Source: Candidatus Ornithospirochaeta stercoripullorum (GTDB lineage: Bacteria > Spirochaetota > Spirochaetia > Sphaerochaetales > Sphaerochaetaceae). From it: a stretch of DNA of 52,532 nucleotides. How positions within the stretch are numbered: position 1 is the stretch's first letter; the number at the start of each line of letters is the position of its first letter. The stretch lies in the NCBI GenBank assembly GCA_017694595.1, contig JADIMT010000093.1, positions 1-52,532 on the forward strand. Direction: 5' to 3'. The notes under the pieces were generated by a model, which did no database searches, was not told where the DNA came from, and worked only from the letters and a program-made list of their open reading frames with translations. Positions 36,113-44,057 of this stretch are shown piece by piece. The translations under genes and the position numbers were made by a program.

Positions 36113-37878
36113 TGGCAAGCTTAATCGAAAAGACGCTGGGACGTGAAGCGATGCTGGGGAGAATTAAGTTCTCCCCAGAACCAATGCGCGCTATCAGCGG
36201 CAGCTTCAAAACTGAAGTGATTGAAGAAGGTGAAAGAGCTGAGGAAAGGACAATCCCATACCTTTCACTCTCGCTTTACAGGGAGTTCTCGGAGAAAGGA
36301 AACAGAACAGACTACGAGACGCCTTTTTTTGACAAGCGTCGAAGCCTCTCACAGCTTGTGACAGCAGAGTGCGTAGAGAATGAAAGCAGATTCATAAAAG
36401 CAATCGAAGAATATATCTGGTCAATCATCTCGGAGCCAAGTTGGACGATTCCTGCGCATAATACATACATAAGAGATACAGCAACGCTAAACACGCCACT
36501 TATCGGACGCCCGATACTCGACCTCTTTGCCTGTGAGACAGGCGAGATACTCTCATTGACGCTATCGCTATTGAATGACAAGCTCGACGAGACGCTGAAA
36601 AGCGATATAGAGCATGTTTTGAGAGAGCGTATACTGCTGCCATATACCACAGATCATTTCTGGTGGATGGGAAATGATGGTCCGCTTAACAACTGGACAC
36701 CATGGTGCACACAGAATGTGCTGCTATCATTGCTGACGCTCAGCTTGTCAGAAAAAGAGAGCAGGAAAATTCTCAAGACAGCAGTCTCCTCGTTGGATGC
36801 ATACATCAACAGCATGCCTGAAGATGGAGGATGCGATGAAGGCGCTTCGTACTATCATGCCGCAGCTGTTGCTCTCTGGGGAGCTTTGCACATTCTTGAG
36901 CTTTCCACACACATGGATTTCTCCCCTATCTTCCGTGACAGCAAGATCAAAGCGATGGCGGAGTACATCGAGTGCGTCCACGTTAAAGACGATACTTACC
37001 TGAACTACGCCGACTGCTCGCCCAAAGCAGGCACACTCACTGCGAGGGAATATCTTTTCGGCAAAGCTGTCGGAAGTGTACCCCTCATGCATCATGCAGC
37101 GCTCGACGCCAGCAAGTACTGGAAAGAAAGCGATAACAACTACAACCTCTTCTACAGATACCTAGCTATCGCACACTACGATGAGATTAAGGAAGAAGCA
37201 CGTAAACCTGTGGACGTATCACACAAGAGTTTTGCAGCATTCAGGAATACAGGCCTTGTCATATACAGGGATGATGATATCGTTTTTGCTATCAAAGGCG
37301 GCAATAATGGAGAAAGCCACAATCACAATGATGCAGGAAGCATCACACTATACAAAGATGGAAAGCCATGCCTTATAGATATCGGAGTGGAAACATATAC
37401 GAAGACTACATTCTCAAAAGACCGCTATACGCTCTTCCCGATGCGCAGCACTTACCACAATGTAGTGAACTTTCCACCTCTTGAGCAACACGATGGAGAA
37501 GCATTCAGAGCCGAAATCATCGAAATGGATGAGAATGAAACAGTCCTTGATCTCACAAATGCATATGAAAGCGGAAAAGGACTGAAGAAGTATATCCGCA
37601 GAGCATTCTTCGACAGGGAAAAACGTGAAATAAGAATCAGTGAGGATTTCTCTTCAGAACAGAAGGCTGTATTATCACTGATGACAGTCGAGATGTTCAA
37701 AGCGGATGGCAACAAGCTAGAAGCAGAACATTTCTCTATCACATTCCCAGAGGACGTGGACATCAAGAGCGAGACAATCAAAATAGAGGATGCAAGGCTT
37801 AGAAAAGCCTGGCCAGATAAGCTCTACAGGACTCTTATCACTCTTCATCATTGCACGACATGGACAATAAAGCTTTAA
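36112..37878 (+). CDS. Heparinase II/III-family polysaccharide lyase (second, divergent copy)
   Basis: A 588-residue protein with the same plan as the first lyase but little sequence identity: a helical domain with WWMGNDGPLNNWTPWCTQNV (about 185-205) and DGGCDEGASYYH (about 240-252), and a beta-domain with GGNNGESHNHNDAGSITLY followed by DIGVETYT and TYHNVVNFP. These resemble heparinase II-like PL21 or related uncharacterised families. No signal peptide. The ATG at 36112 overlaps the GH88 stop (TGATG). Two different intracellular lyases suggest two linkages or chain types in the substrate. Confidence 0.85.
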   Translation: MASLIEKTLGREAMLGRIKFSPEPMRAISGSFKTEVIEEGERAEERTIPYLSLSLYREFSEKGNRTDYETPFFDKRRSLSQLVTAECVENESRFIKAIEEYIWSIISEPSWTIPAHNTYIRDTATLNTPLIGRPILDLFACETGEILSLTLSLLNDKLDETLKSDIEHVLRERILLPYTTDHFWWMGNDGPLNNWTPWCTQNVLLSLLTLSLSEKESRKILKTAVSSLDAYINSMPEDGGCDEGASYYHAAAVALWGALHILELSTHMDFSPIFRDSKIKAMAEYIECVHVKDDTYLNYADCSPKAGTLTAREYLFGKAVGSVPLMHHAALDASKYWKESDNNYNLFYRYLAIAHYDEIKEEARKPVDVSHKSFAAFRNTGLVIYRDDDIVFAIKGGNNGESHNHNDAGSITLYKDGKPCLIDIGVETYTKTTFSKDRYTLFPMRSTYHNVVNFPPLEQHDGEAFRAEIIEMDENETVLDLTNAYESGKGLKKYIRRAFFDREKREIRISEDFSSEQKAVLSLMTVEMFKADGNKLEAEHFSITFPEDVDIKSETIKIEDARLRKAWPDKLYRTLITLHHCTTWTIKL

Positions 37879-37891
37879 AATCGGAGGCGTT

Positions 37892-38668
37892 ATGAAAATC
37901 GAAATCATCAGAGACGGAAAAGCAATCGCGGCATCAGAGCAGAAGAACGAGACATATCTTGTCTTCCAGGAAGAATATCAGGAAGGCGATACAATCGCAT
38001 TGTATCCAGAGAGCAAAGGCTTCATCACACTCCAGCTCGATGCTGTACTTGGCAGAGCGACGCTCTATGCGGATGGAACACCTTTCCTCCTCCCTGTCCC
38101 CTTCGGACAGAAGCATGACTGCTACCATGAGTCAGTCTTCAAAGGATGTAAGCACTTCCTGTGGGCACGTAATGCCTATGAGTGGGAATATGATGGCTAT
38201 CGCAATCTAGCTCTCAATCCCTACGATGCACATGAGAACAGTGCTCTCTTCCCACATGCTAAAGCTAATATCGAGACAAGGGGTGAATCCGTCTTTGCCG
38301 CAAGAAATGCGATAGATGGCATTGTCGCTTCAAATGGCCACGGCACATGGCCTTGGTCAAGCTGGGGCATCAATAGAGATCCTGAAGCAGAGCTTTCACT
38401 CGACTTCGGCAGAACAGTAGCAATCGACCGCATAATCTTCTATACACGTGCGGATTTTCCCCATGATGCCTGGTGGACTGAAGGCACATTGTCATTCTCA
38501 GATGGAAGCGAAATCAAAGCAAAGCTGGAGAAGAAAGATGGAGCACAGACTATCACATTCCCAGAAAAGAAAGTCACAGCTCTCAAACTCTCCCACCTGA
38601 TCAAAGCAGATGATCCATCACCATTCCCTGCTCTGATACAGCTCGAAGCCTATGGCAGAGAGTGCTGA
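37892..38668 (+). CDS. Discoidin-like (galactose-binding fold) protein of the heparinase locus
   Basis: A 258-residue protein with no signal peptide. The first 110 residues are beta-rich without a recognised family; from about 125 to 255 it resembles an F5/8 type C (discoidin) beta-sandwich: NAIDGIVASNGHGTWPWSSWG, LSLDFGRTVAIDRIIFYTR, GTLSFSDGSEI and LIQLEAYGRE at the end. Such domains usually bind carbohydrate outside cells, so a cytoplasmic one at the end of a lyase operon is unusual. GGAGG is upstream. Function unknown; perhaps a sugar-binding or regulatory subunit. Confidence 0.65.
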   Translation: MKIEIIRDGKAIAASEQKNETYLVFQEEYQEGDTIALYPESKGFITLQLDAVLGRATLYADGTPFLLPVPFGQKHDCYHESVFKGCKHFLWARNAYEWEYDGYRNLALNPYDAHENSALFPHAKANIETRGESVFAARNAIDGIVASNGHGTWPWSSWGINRDPEAELSLDFGRTVAIDRIIFYTRADFPHDAWWTEGTLSFSDGSEIKAKLEKKDGAQTITFPEKKVTALKLSHLIKADDPSPFPALIQLEAYGREC

Positions 38669-38684
38669 GACACAAGTTACAGAG

Positions 38685-38705
38685 GGCTGCATTTACTGTG
38701 CAGCC
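38685..38705 (+). terminator. Possible terminator of the heparinase operon
   Basis: GGCTGCA (38685-38691) and TGCAGCC (38699-38705) form a perfect 7-bp stem, 17 bases after the last gene of the operon. Only a weak T-tract (TTGCTGT) follows. The stem resembles that of the intra-operon terminator (GGGCTGC). Confidence 0.55.
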
Positions 38706-38820
38706 TTGCTGTGGACGTTCCATAATCATAGCATTTCTTTGCTTCCCGATATCCTCAGCAATACAGCAAAAAAGAGAGCTGCAAAGTGGCCACTCTCCTC
38801 GTTGGCAAAAGTCAAAGCTT

Positions 38821-39711
38821 TCAGAATTCGATGAGCTCGTATTCCCTGCTTCCTGTTCCCAGATCCGCAGAGGCTTCGATGGTATGGATGCCATTGCGGC
38901 TATTAACTCTTTCCATGAAATGCTCTTTGCCTGGATCCTCTGAATTCATCACGAGATTGATGCAGGCCTGATCTATTGCGACAGGATCAAGGGAAGAAAG
39001 TATACCTATATCCTTCATGCAAGGATCCTCTGCAACCATGCAACAGTCACAATCAACAGAGAGATTCTTCATCACATTCACGAACGCAATCTGGCCCTTG
39101 AAGTGATCGACAACACTCCATGCGGCATCTGCCATAGCCTCTGGAAACGCTACTTTGCTGGCATGTTTCTGCCAAGTCTCATAACGGTCATCTGTGATAC
39201 CGGCAGAGTGTATAAGAGCCTTTCCCGCACGGCTTGCACAGCCAATTGAAAGCTGCTTCAGAGCTCCACCATAGCCACCCATCGGATGGCCCTTGAAATG
39301 AGCAAGCACGACCATTGAATCATAGTTCATGATATTCTTTCCGAGATGGTTTTCCTTCAATACCTTGCCATTTGGAATCGGCCAGACTACATCAGGTCCT
39401 TCTGCATCCATGAGATCCACATCGAAATACTTCGTCCAGCCATGTTCCTCAAGGAGCTTCCAGTGTGATTCTGTATTATCGCGGACACCACCAGAGGCAT
39501 CACCATATGCTGTATTGCATTCAACTATAGTTCCATGAATGTAATCGACCATAGGTTTCCAGAATTCAGGATGAAGATAATTCTGGTTGCCCTTTTCCCC
39601 TGAATGAATCTTCACAGCTACTTTGCCTTTGAGTTCAATGCCAAGAAGCTTGTAAGCTTCCACCACCTTCTCCGGTGTCAGTGTTCTCGTGAAATAAACC
39701 TTCGATTTCAT
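38821..39711 (-). CDS. DUF362 domain-containing protein
   Basis: A 296-residue cytoplasmic protein of the DUF362 family, whose members often carry iron-sulfur centres; function is unknown. Family features include KVAVKIHSGEKGNQNYLHP, VLAHFKGHPMGGYGGALKQL, and a cysteine-rich segment SVDCDCCMVAEDPCMKD followed by LSSLDPVAIDQA. It lacks the C-terminal ferredoxin domain found in longer members. TAAGGAGGAG gives a strong ribosome binding site. It stands alone on the minus strand, convergent with the heparinase operon. Confidence 0.85.
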   Translation of the reverse strand: MKSKVYFTRTLTPEKVVEAYKLLGIELKGKVAVKIHSGEKGNQNYLHPEFWKPMVDYIHGTIVECNTAYGDASGGVRDNTESHWKLLEEHGWTKYFDVDLMDAEGPDVVWPIPNGKVLKENHLGKNIMNYDSMVVLAHFKGHPMGGYGGALKQLSIGCASRAGKALIHSAGITDDRYETWQKHASKVAFPEAMADAAWSVVDHFKGQIAFVNVMKNLSVDCDCCMVAEDPCMKDIGILSSLDPVAIDQACINLVMNSEDPGKEHFMERVNSRNGIHTIEASADLGTGSREYELIEF

Positions 39712-39867
39712 TTCTCCTCCTTAGATCCCAAAGCCCGATTTCTTATCTGGCTCTGATGAAACTCGATTTATAAACTCCTTACTAGTTCATCAAATTCTAG
39801 CCGAGGATACTCCAGCTCCTCTGCAGAATCGGGTAGTTGACATGCTTTATTCAAGCAATCGGAACGT

Positions 39868-40083
39868 TCAATCATAGCAGACATGATGCTTATCAAATGC
39901 CTCCAGGCTTTCCCAGTCACCAATAAACAAGACTGTTTCTAAATCATTAGAAGGAAAGAAGTACTCATATTGAAGATCACTCTCTTTCCTTCTGATTCTC
40001 CCTGCAATTCCCCTCTTCTCCATCTCTTCAGCAAATGTCCCTGCGCTACCGCCTGTATAGTAAAGATTCAAGGACATGCTCAT
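39868..40083 (-). pseudogene. Truncated antibiotic-biosynthesis/quinol monooxygenase-like gene
   Basis: A 71-residue reading frame that matches the first two-thirds of small ABM-fold monooxygenases: LNLYYTGGSAGTFAEEMEKR, LQYEYFFPSND, VLFIGDWESLEAFDKHH. Such proteins have about 95-105 residues; the last 25-30 (usually HH-x-SPMM-x-KI...) are missing because the frame stops soon after HHV. A shifted frame downstream continues for about 40 codons without clear similarity. Probably a broken gene or a natural short version. Third gene of the TetR-flavodoxin operon, 6 bases after the flavodoxin stop. Confidence 0.6.
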
Positions 40084-40089
40084 AGGCTC

Positions 40090-40539
40090 TCATATGATAT
40101 CAGCAGAAACACGTCTGGACAGAAGCGCACTACCGATTATATTCAGCTGTGGATACTTCCCTTTGATATCCTCAACAGCTGTACGGATACCACTTCCTCC
40201 GGAAGTCGCAAAAACAACGATCTCCTTTCCTTCGAAGCTGTGACTCTCTATGAACGTGTTGATGATTCTTGGAGCCACTCCCCACCAAATCGGAAATCCG
40301 ATGTACACTCTCCCATAAGATGCAAGATCTATCTTCTCTCCAGCAATCATTGGCCTGGAAGATGGATTCTGCATCTCGACTGAGCTTCTGCTCTGCCTGT
40401 TATGCCAATCCAAGTCATTATCTGTATAAGGACTTTCAGGTATAATCTCATACAAATCTGCATTTATAGCAGATCCAAGTTCCTCCGCTCTTTTCCTTGT
40501 CACCCCGCTAGCGGAGAAATACGCTACAAGTTTTCTCAT
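40090..40539 (-). CDS. Flavodoxin
   Basis: A 149-residue flavodoxin-fold protein (Flavodoxin_4 type), a cytoplasmic FMN electron carrier or quinone/flavin reductase relative. The phosphate-binding start is KLVAYFSASGVTRKRAEELG (a variant of the T/S-G-x-T loop); the isoalloxazine loops are YIGFPIWWGVAPRIINTF and FATSGGSGIRTAV. The start overlaps the TetR stop by four bases. With the adjacent monooxygenase-like gene and TetR regulator it suggests a quinone- or electrophile-stress operon. Confidence 0.88.
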   Translation of the reverse strand: MRKLVAYFSASGVTRKRAEELGSAINADLYEIIPESPYTDNDLDWHNRQSRSSVEMQNPSSRPMIAGEKIDLASYGRVYIGFPIWWGVAPRIINTFIESHSFEGKEIVVFATSGGSGIRTAVEDIKGKYPQLNIIGSALLSRRVSADII

Positions 40540-41177
40540 TTATTATGACTCCTCAATATCCCAGAAAGAAGCGAAGAGACAAAGCTTCGAGACAAGTCAT
40601 AGACACTTGTTTTATAGCTTTCCATTCCAGCTTCCTTCATTGCCTTCTTCTGCTTTTCAGTAGGATGCACATATGGATAGATACCATACATGAATGGATA
40701 GAACTGAAAGATGAAAGATTTCTTCTCCTTCTCTGTAAGCGATGGGAAGAACTCTGCCAAAGCTGCTTCAATCAGATCAAGAGAAACTTTGTATTGTCTC
40801 TTGAAAGCTATCAGACACTCCTCCCTGCTGTTCTCTTCGATATCATATAGATTCATGCAAAGAATCTTCAGCAGCAATTCTCTTGGCCGCAACGAGGCGG
40901 CAATAGCTTCTGCAAATTCACAGACCGTCATGGAATTGACAGAAAAGGACCGCTCCAATGTTTTGCACCACTTGCTGTATTCATCTTCCAGTATCGCAAG
41001 AAATATCTCCTCTTTCGTCTGGAAGTAATTATAGATGGAAGGCCTTGAAAGACTGGTTTCCACACTGATGTCTTTCAGCGTAATCTCTCTGAAAGATTTC
41101 TCTTTATAAAGCCGCTTGCAGCCATCGATTATCTCTGCAGGCCGTTTCTCAACCACATTGGCAGGTGTTCTTGGCAT
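40536..41177 (-). CDS. TetR-family transcriptional regulator of the flavodoxin operon
   Basis: A 213-residue repressor with an N-terminal helix-turn-helix (ITLKDISVETSLSRPSIYNYF, about 32-52) and an all-helical ligand-binding domain. It belongs to the group seen next to flavodoxins. AAGAAGG precedes the ATG. Upstream lie two palindromic sites embedded in a consensus promoter, so autoregulation is likely. It is the first gene of a three-gene operon. Confidence 0.9.
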   Translation of the reverse strand: MPRTPANVVEKRPAEIIDGCKRLYKEKSFREITLKDISVETSLSRPSIYNYFQTKEEIFLAILEDEYSKWCKTLERSFSVNSMTVCEFAEAIAASLRPRELLLKILCMNLYDIEENSREECLIAFKRQYKVSLDLIEAALAEFFPSLTEKEKKSFIFQFYPFMYGIYPYVHPTEKQKKAMKEAGMESYKTSVYDLSRSFVSSLLSGILRSHNK

Positions 41178-41190
41178 AATTCCTTCTTTC

Positions 41191-41234
41191 TGACGCTATG
41201 TCAATAAAATACTGTCAAACTGACATCGTGTCAA
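41191..41234 (-). promoter_or_regulatory. Promoter with two operator palindromes for the TetR-flavodoxin operon
   Basis: On the minus strand TTGACA (41229-41234) and TATTTT (41206-41211) are 17 bp apart, a good sigma-70 promoter. TGACA-TCG-TGTCA (41221-41233) overlaps the -35 box and an imperfect copy TGACG-CTA-TGTCA (41191-41203) lies downstream of the -10, centres 30 bp apart. This layout fits repression by the TetR protein. Confidence 0.75.
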
Positions 41235-41376
41235 TATTTTTTTTGTACCCCTTATCGTATCTTGCCGTAGAAAGCATCTGTCACACCATGTAGTCTTACT
41301 CAGAGCAAGAACTGTTTGAAATTGTCAAGCATTATTCCCCATCCGAGCTGGCTATCTTTTCCAGAGCGAACAATAT

Positions 41377-42186
41377 TTAGAGTATATGTTCCTTCCTGTA
41401 TTCCTTTGGCGTTACGCCTGCAATAAGCTTGAACTGATGGGAGAAGCTATACTGATCTGGATAGCTGAGCTTATCTGCGCATTCTGCACAGTTATACCCC
41501 ATGGAAAGCAACTGTTTAGCTTTCTCAACTCTGCATCTGAGCCTATATTGCTGCGGAGGAAGCCCATAATTTTCTGAAAATGCTTTACGGAAGGTGCTAT
41601 AACTCATCGAATGGTTGTTAGCAATCTCCTCAAGTGATGTCGAGAAGTCAACTTCAAGCCTTGCTTTCGCTTCCCGCAGACTTGCGGCCTTTCCTTCCAT
41701 CGTATAAGGAGAGAGCACATAAAGCATATAGCGCTCAACAACCGGAAGAAGCGAGAAGAATGTCTCATCACAGGTCTCTTTTATATGTTTCAGCACAAGC
41801 AAGAAGCTATCAAAACACTTTTCAATGTTCACAGCGCTTTGCACTGCAGGCACTTTAAGCAGATTCGGATGCAATTGCAAGTAGATTGCAAAAAGCTCAT
41901 CCGGAATGACTATATAGCATCGTCTATGAAACACTTGAGATGAAAGGGAAAGTTTGTAATCCATTCGCTTGTGGCGGAAGAGAATCGTACCTGGAATTAT
42001 TTCATATTGCACATTCCCGACCTGTATAATCCCATTCCCTGAAATGACAAGCGTGAGTACCATGCCATCATCCGTTGATGATGTACGATTAATACTCTCC
42101 CTATTGCAGCTGACACCTGCAAAAAGCCGACCATTAAGCGTTGAAGCGTATTCACTAGCGTGACAATCTATCCAGCTGTAATCCAT
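41377..42186 (-). CDS. AraC-family transcriptional regulator
   Basis: A 269-residue regulator. The N-terminal cupin-like domain (about 10-130: GNGIIQVGNVQYEIIPGTIL) senses a small molecule, probably a sugar, and the C-terminal 100 residues carry two helix-turn-helices (LEEIANNHSMSYSTFRKAF; ECADKLSYPDQYSFSHQFK followed by GVTPKEYRK). I start at the ATG at 42186; the frame extends to 42237 without similarity. No Shine-Dalgarno; TATGAT ends six bases before the start. Divergent from the FAD-oxidoreductase operon, which it likely controls. Confidence 0.88.
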   Translation of the reverse strand: MDYSWIDCHASEYASTLNGRLFAGVSCNRESINRTSSTDDGMVLTLVISGNGIIQVGNVQYEIIPGTILFRHKRMDYKLSLSSQVFHRRCYIVIPDELFAIYLQLHPNLLKVPAVQSAVNIEKCFDSFLLVLKHIKETCDETFFSLLPVVERYMLYVLSPYTMEGKAASLREAKARLEVDFSTSLEEIANNHSMSYSTFRKAFSENYGLPPQQYRLRCRVEKAKQLLSMGYNCAECADKLSYPDQYSFSHQFKLIAGVTPKEYRKEHIL

Positions 42187-42192
42187 GTAAAT

Positions 42193-42198
42193 ATCATA
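42193..42198 (-). promoter_or_regulatory. Candidate leaderless -10 box of the AraC-type gene
   Basis: TATGAT on the minus strand ends exactly six bases before the ATG at 42186, with no ribosome binding site between. Confidence 0.4.
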
Positions 42199-42229
42199 TT
42201 TGACAAATTGAAAGACGAAAAGCACATTC

Positions 42230-42250
42230 AAAACCATATCATTTGGTTTT
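42230..42250. promoter_or_regulatory. Palindrome between the AraC gene and the FAD-oxidoreductase operon
   Basis: AAAACCA-TATCATT-TGGTTTT is a perfect 7-bp inverted repeat and extends, with one mismatch, to ten. It lies 15 bases upstream of the oxidoreductase start in the 78-base divergent gap, so it may be an operator for the AraC-type or another regulator. Confidence 0.45.
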
Positions 42251-42264
42251 CAATAGATATTGAT

Positions 42265-44037
42265 ATGGGAAACAACAAGATTCTTGACAATAGTCTTCTT
42301 CTTGCAACGGCAGCCTTCCCTGAAAATGGTGGCTGGGTACGTGACAGCGAGTTCATTCTGGAAATGGGAGGTGTATACCTTCTGGCACATGGCCTGGGAA
42401 AGCCATGCGCTGATGCCTGTTCAAGCTTCATTTGCAAAGAAGCTGGGGAATACCATGTATATGCATATACGTACAACTGGGTTGCTCCCTGGCATCCTGA
42501 TATGGCACCTGGTCGCTTTGAAATCAAAATAGGGAATGAAAAGACCTGTGAACTTGGCATAAAGACGACCAGCTGGGGCTGGGAATATGGCGGGAAGCTG
42601 AGAATCAATAGCGGTGATAACCATATTTCAATTCATGATTTGACAGGGTTTGAAGGAAGAATCGCCTATATCTTCATCTCAAAAGACGAACAAGAAAACC
42701 TCCCCATTGGAAACAATGTGCTCAGATTCTACATAGACAGCTGCGTACAAAGACCAGAAAGGACAGATGAATTTGATTTCATAGCAATCGGAGGTGGCTT
42801 TGCAGGCATGTGTTCATCTATAGCAGCTGCAAGAGAAGGCCTTACGACACTACTCGTCCAGGACAGGCCGGTTGTAGGTGGCAATAACAGCTCCGAAATC
42901 CGCGTATGGCTTGGAGGTGGTACAAACTATGATCCATTTCCAGGCGTAGGAAACATCGTAGGAGAGTTTGAGCAGAAGAGAATCGGACATTATGGTGCAG
43001 AGAATAAGGCTGAACTTTATGAAGATGAAAGGAAGCTTGGCATCCTGAAAGCTGAAAAGAATCTCACGCTGCTCTTGGAACATTGTCTCATCAGCTCTGA
43101 AAAAGATGGAGATGAGATTGCAGCAGTGACGCTCCTTGATTACAGGAACGAGAAACTTGTGAAAGCAAAAGCACCGCTTTTTGCTGATACAACTGGCGAT
43201 GGCAATCTCGCAGCCATGGCTGGGGCAGATTTCGAAGTCACAACAAATGGCCATATGGGACTTTCGAACCTGTGGCATATCGAGAAAAGCGATAATCCCA
43301 AACCCTTCCCCAGATGTCCTTGGGCTATAGACCTTTCACACTCTGATTTCCCTGGCAGAGGCGACAAAGTTGATTTCTACGGGCACAAGCGGGATTTGTC
43401 GCTTGGATGCTGGTTCTGGGAAAGCGGCATGACAGAAGACCCAATAGCAAAGGCTGAATATGCAAGGGATGTCAATTTCCGTGCAATGTATGGTGCTTGG
43501 GACACACTTCGCAATGTCGATCATGATTATCAGGAATATGAGCTGACATTTGCAGCTGCAATAGCTGGAAAAAGAGAATCTCGAAGAATCCTCGGTGATA
43601 TCGTACTGACAAAAGCAGATTTCGCATATACATTCCCTGATGCCTGTGCTGCGACAACATGGAATTTCGATGTGCATTATCCACATAAAGATTACTATGC
43701 AGCCTTCCACGAAGGGGATGCGTTCATCACTATGGATTGCAGAGAATTGGTCGACTGGCCTTACTTCTTACCATACAGAATCCTATATTCAAGAAATGTC
43801 AGCAATATGTTCATGGCAGGAAGGAATGTCAGCGTCTCGCACGATGCTTCTGGTACAGCTAGGGTAATGCGCACCTGTGGCATAATGGGCGAAGTCGTAG
43901 GCTATGCTGCTGCTATATGCAAGAAATACAGCTGCAAGCCTAGAGCAATCTACACAGAGCATCTTGATGAGCTTCTTGCGAAACTCAAGAGCATAGAGAA
44001 AAAGGAAGTCGCAAAAGCCGGCGACACAGTCGTCTGA
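42265..44037 (+). CDS. FAD-dependent oxidoreductase with N-terminal beta-sandwich domain
   Basis: A 590-residue cytoplasmic protein with no signal peptide. Residues 1-165 form a beta-rich, carbohydrate-binding-like domain (GGWVRDSEFILEMGGVYLLA, EYHVYAYTYNWVAPWHP). From about 171 there is an FAD_oxidored (PF12831-like) domain with the dinucleotide motif IAIGGGFAGMCSSIAA, then GGNNSSEIRVWLGGG, LFADTTGDGNLAAMAGAD and the C-terminal FAD motif NMFMAGRNVSVSHDASGTAR. Proteins of this sort occur in polysaccharide-utilisation loci; the reaction is not established. The start lacks a ribosome binding site; the frame is open to 42160. It leads an operon with a sugar importer. Confidence 0.8.
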   Translation: MGNNKILDNSLLLATAAFPENGGWVRDSEFILEMGGVYLLAHGLGKPCADACSSFICKEAGEYHVYAYTYNWVAPWHPDMAPGRFEIKIGNEKTCELGIKTTSWGWEYGGKLRINSGDNHISIHDLTGFEGRIAYIFISKDEQENLPIGNNVLRFYIDSCVQRPERTDEFDFIAIGGGFAGMCSSIAAAREGLTTLLVQDRPVVGGNNSSEIRVWLGGGTNYDPFPGVGNIVGEFEQKRIGHYGAENKAELYEDERKLGILKAEKNLTLLLEHCLISSEKDGDEIAAVTLLDYRNEKLVKAKAPLFADTTGDGNLAAMAGADFEVTTNGHMGLSNLWHIEKSDNPKPFPRCPWAIDLSHSDFPGRGDKVDFYGHKRDLSLGCWFWESGMTEDPIAKAEYARDVNFRAMYGAWDTLRNVDHDYQEYELTFAAAIAGKRESRRILGDIVLTKADFAYTFPDACAATTWNFDVHYPHKDYYAAFHEGDAFITMDCRELVDWPYFLPYRILYSRNVSNMFMAGRNVSVSHDASGTARVMRTCGIMGEVVGYAAAICKKYSCKPRAIYTEHLDELLAKLKSIEKKEVAKAGDTVV

Positions 44038-44057
44038 ACAAAAAAAAGGAGAGAAAC

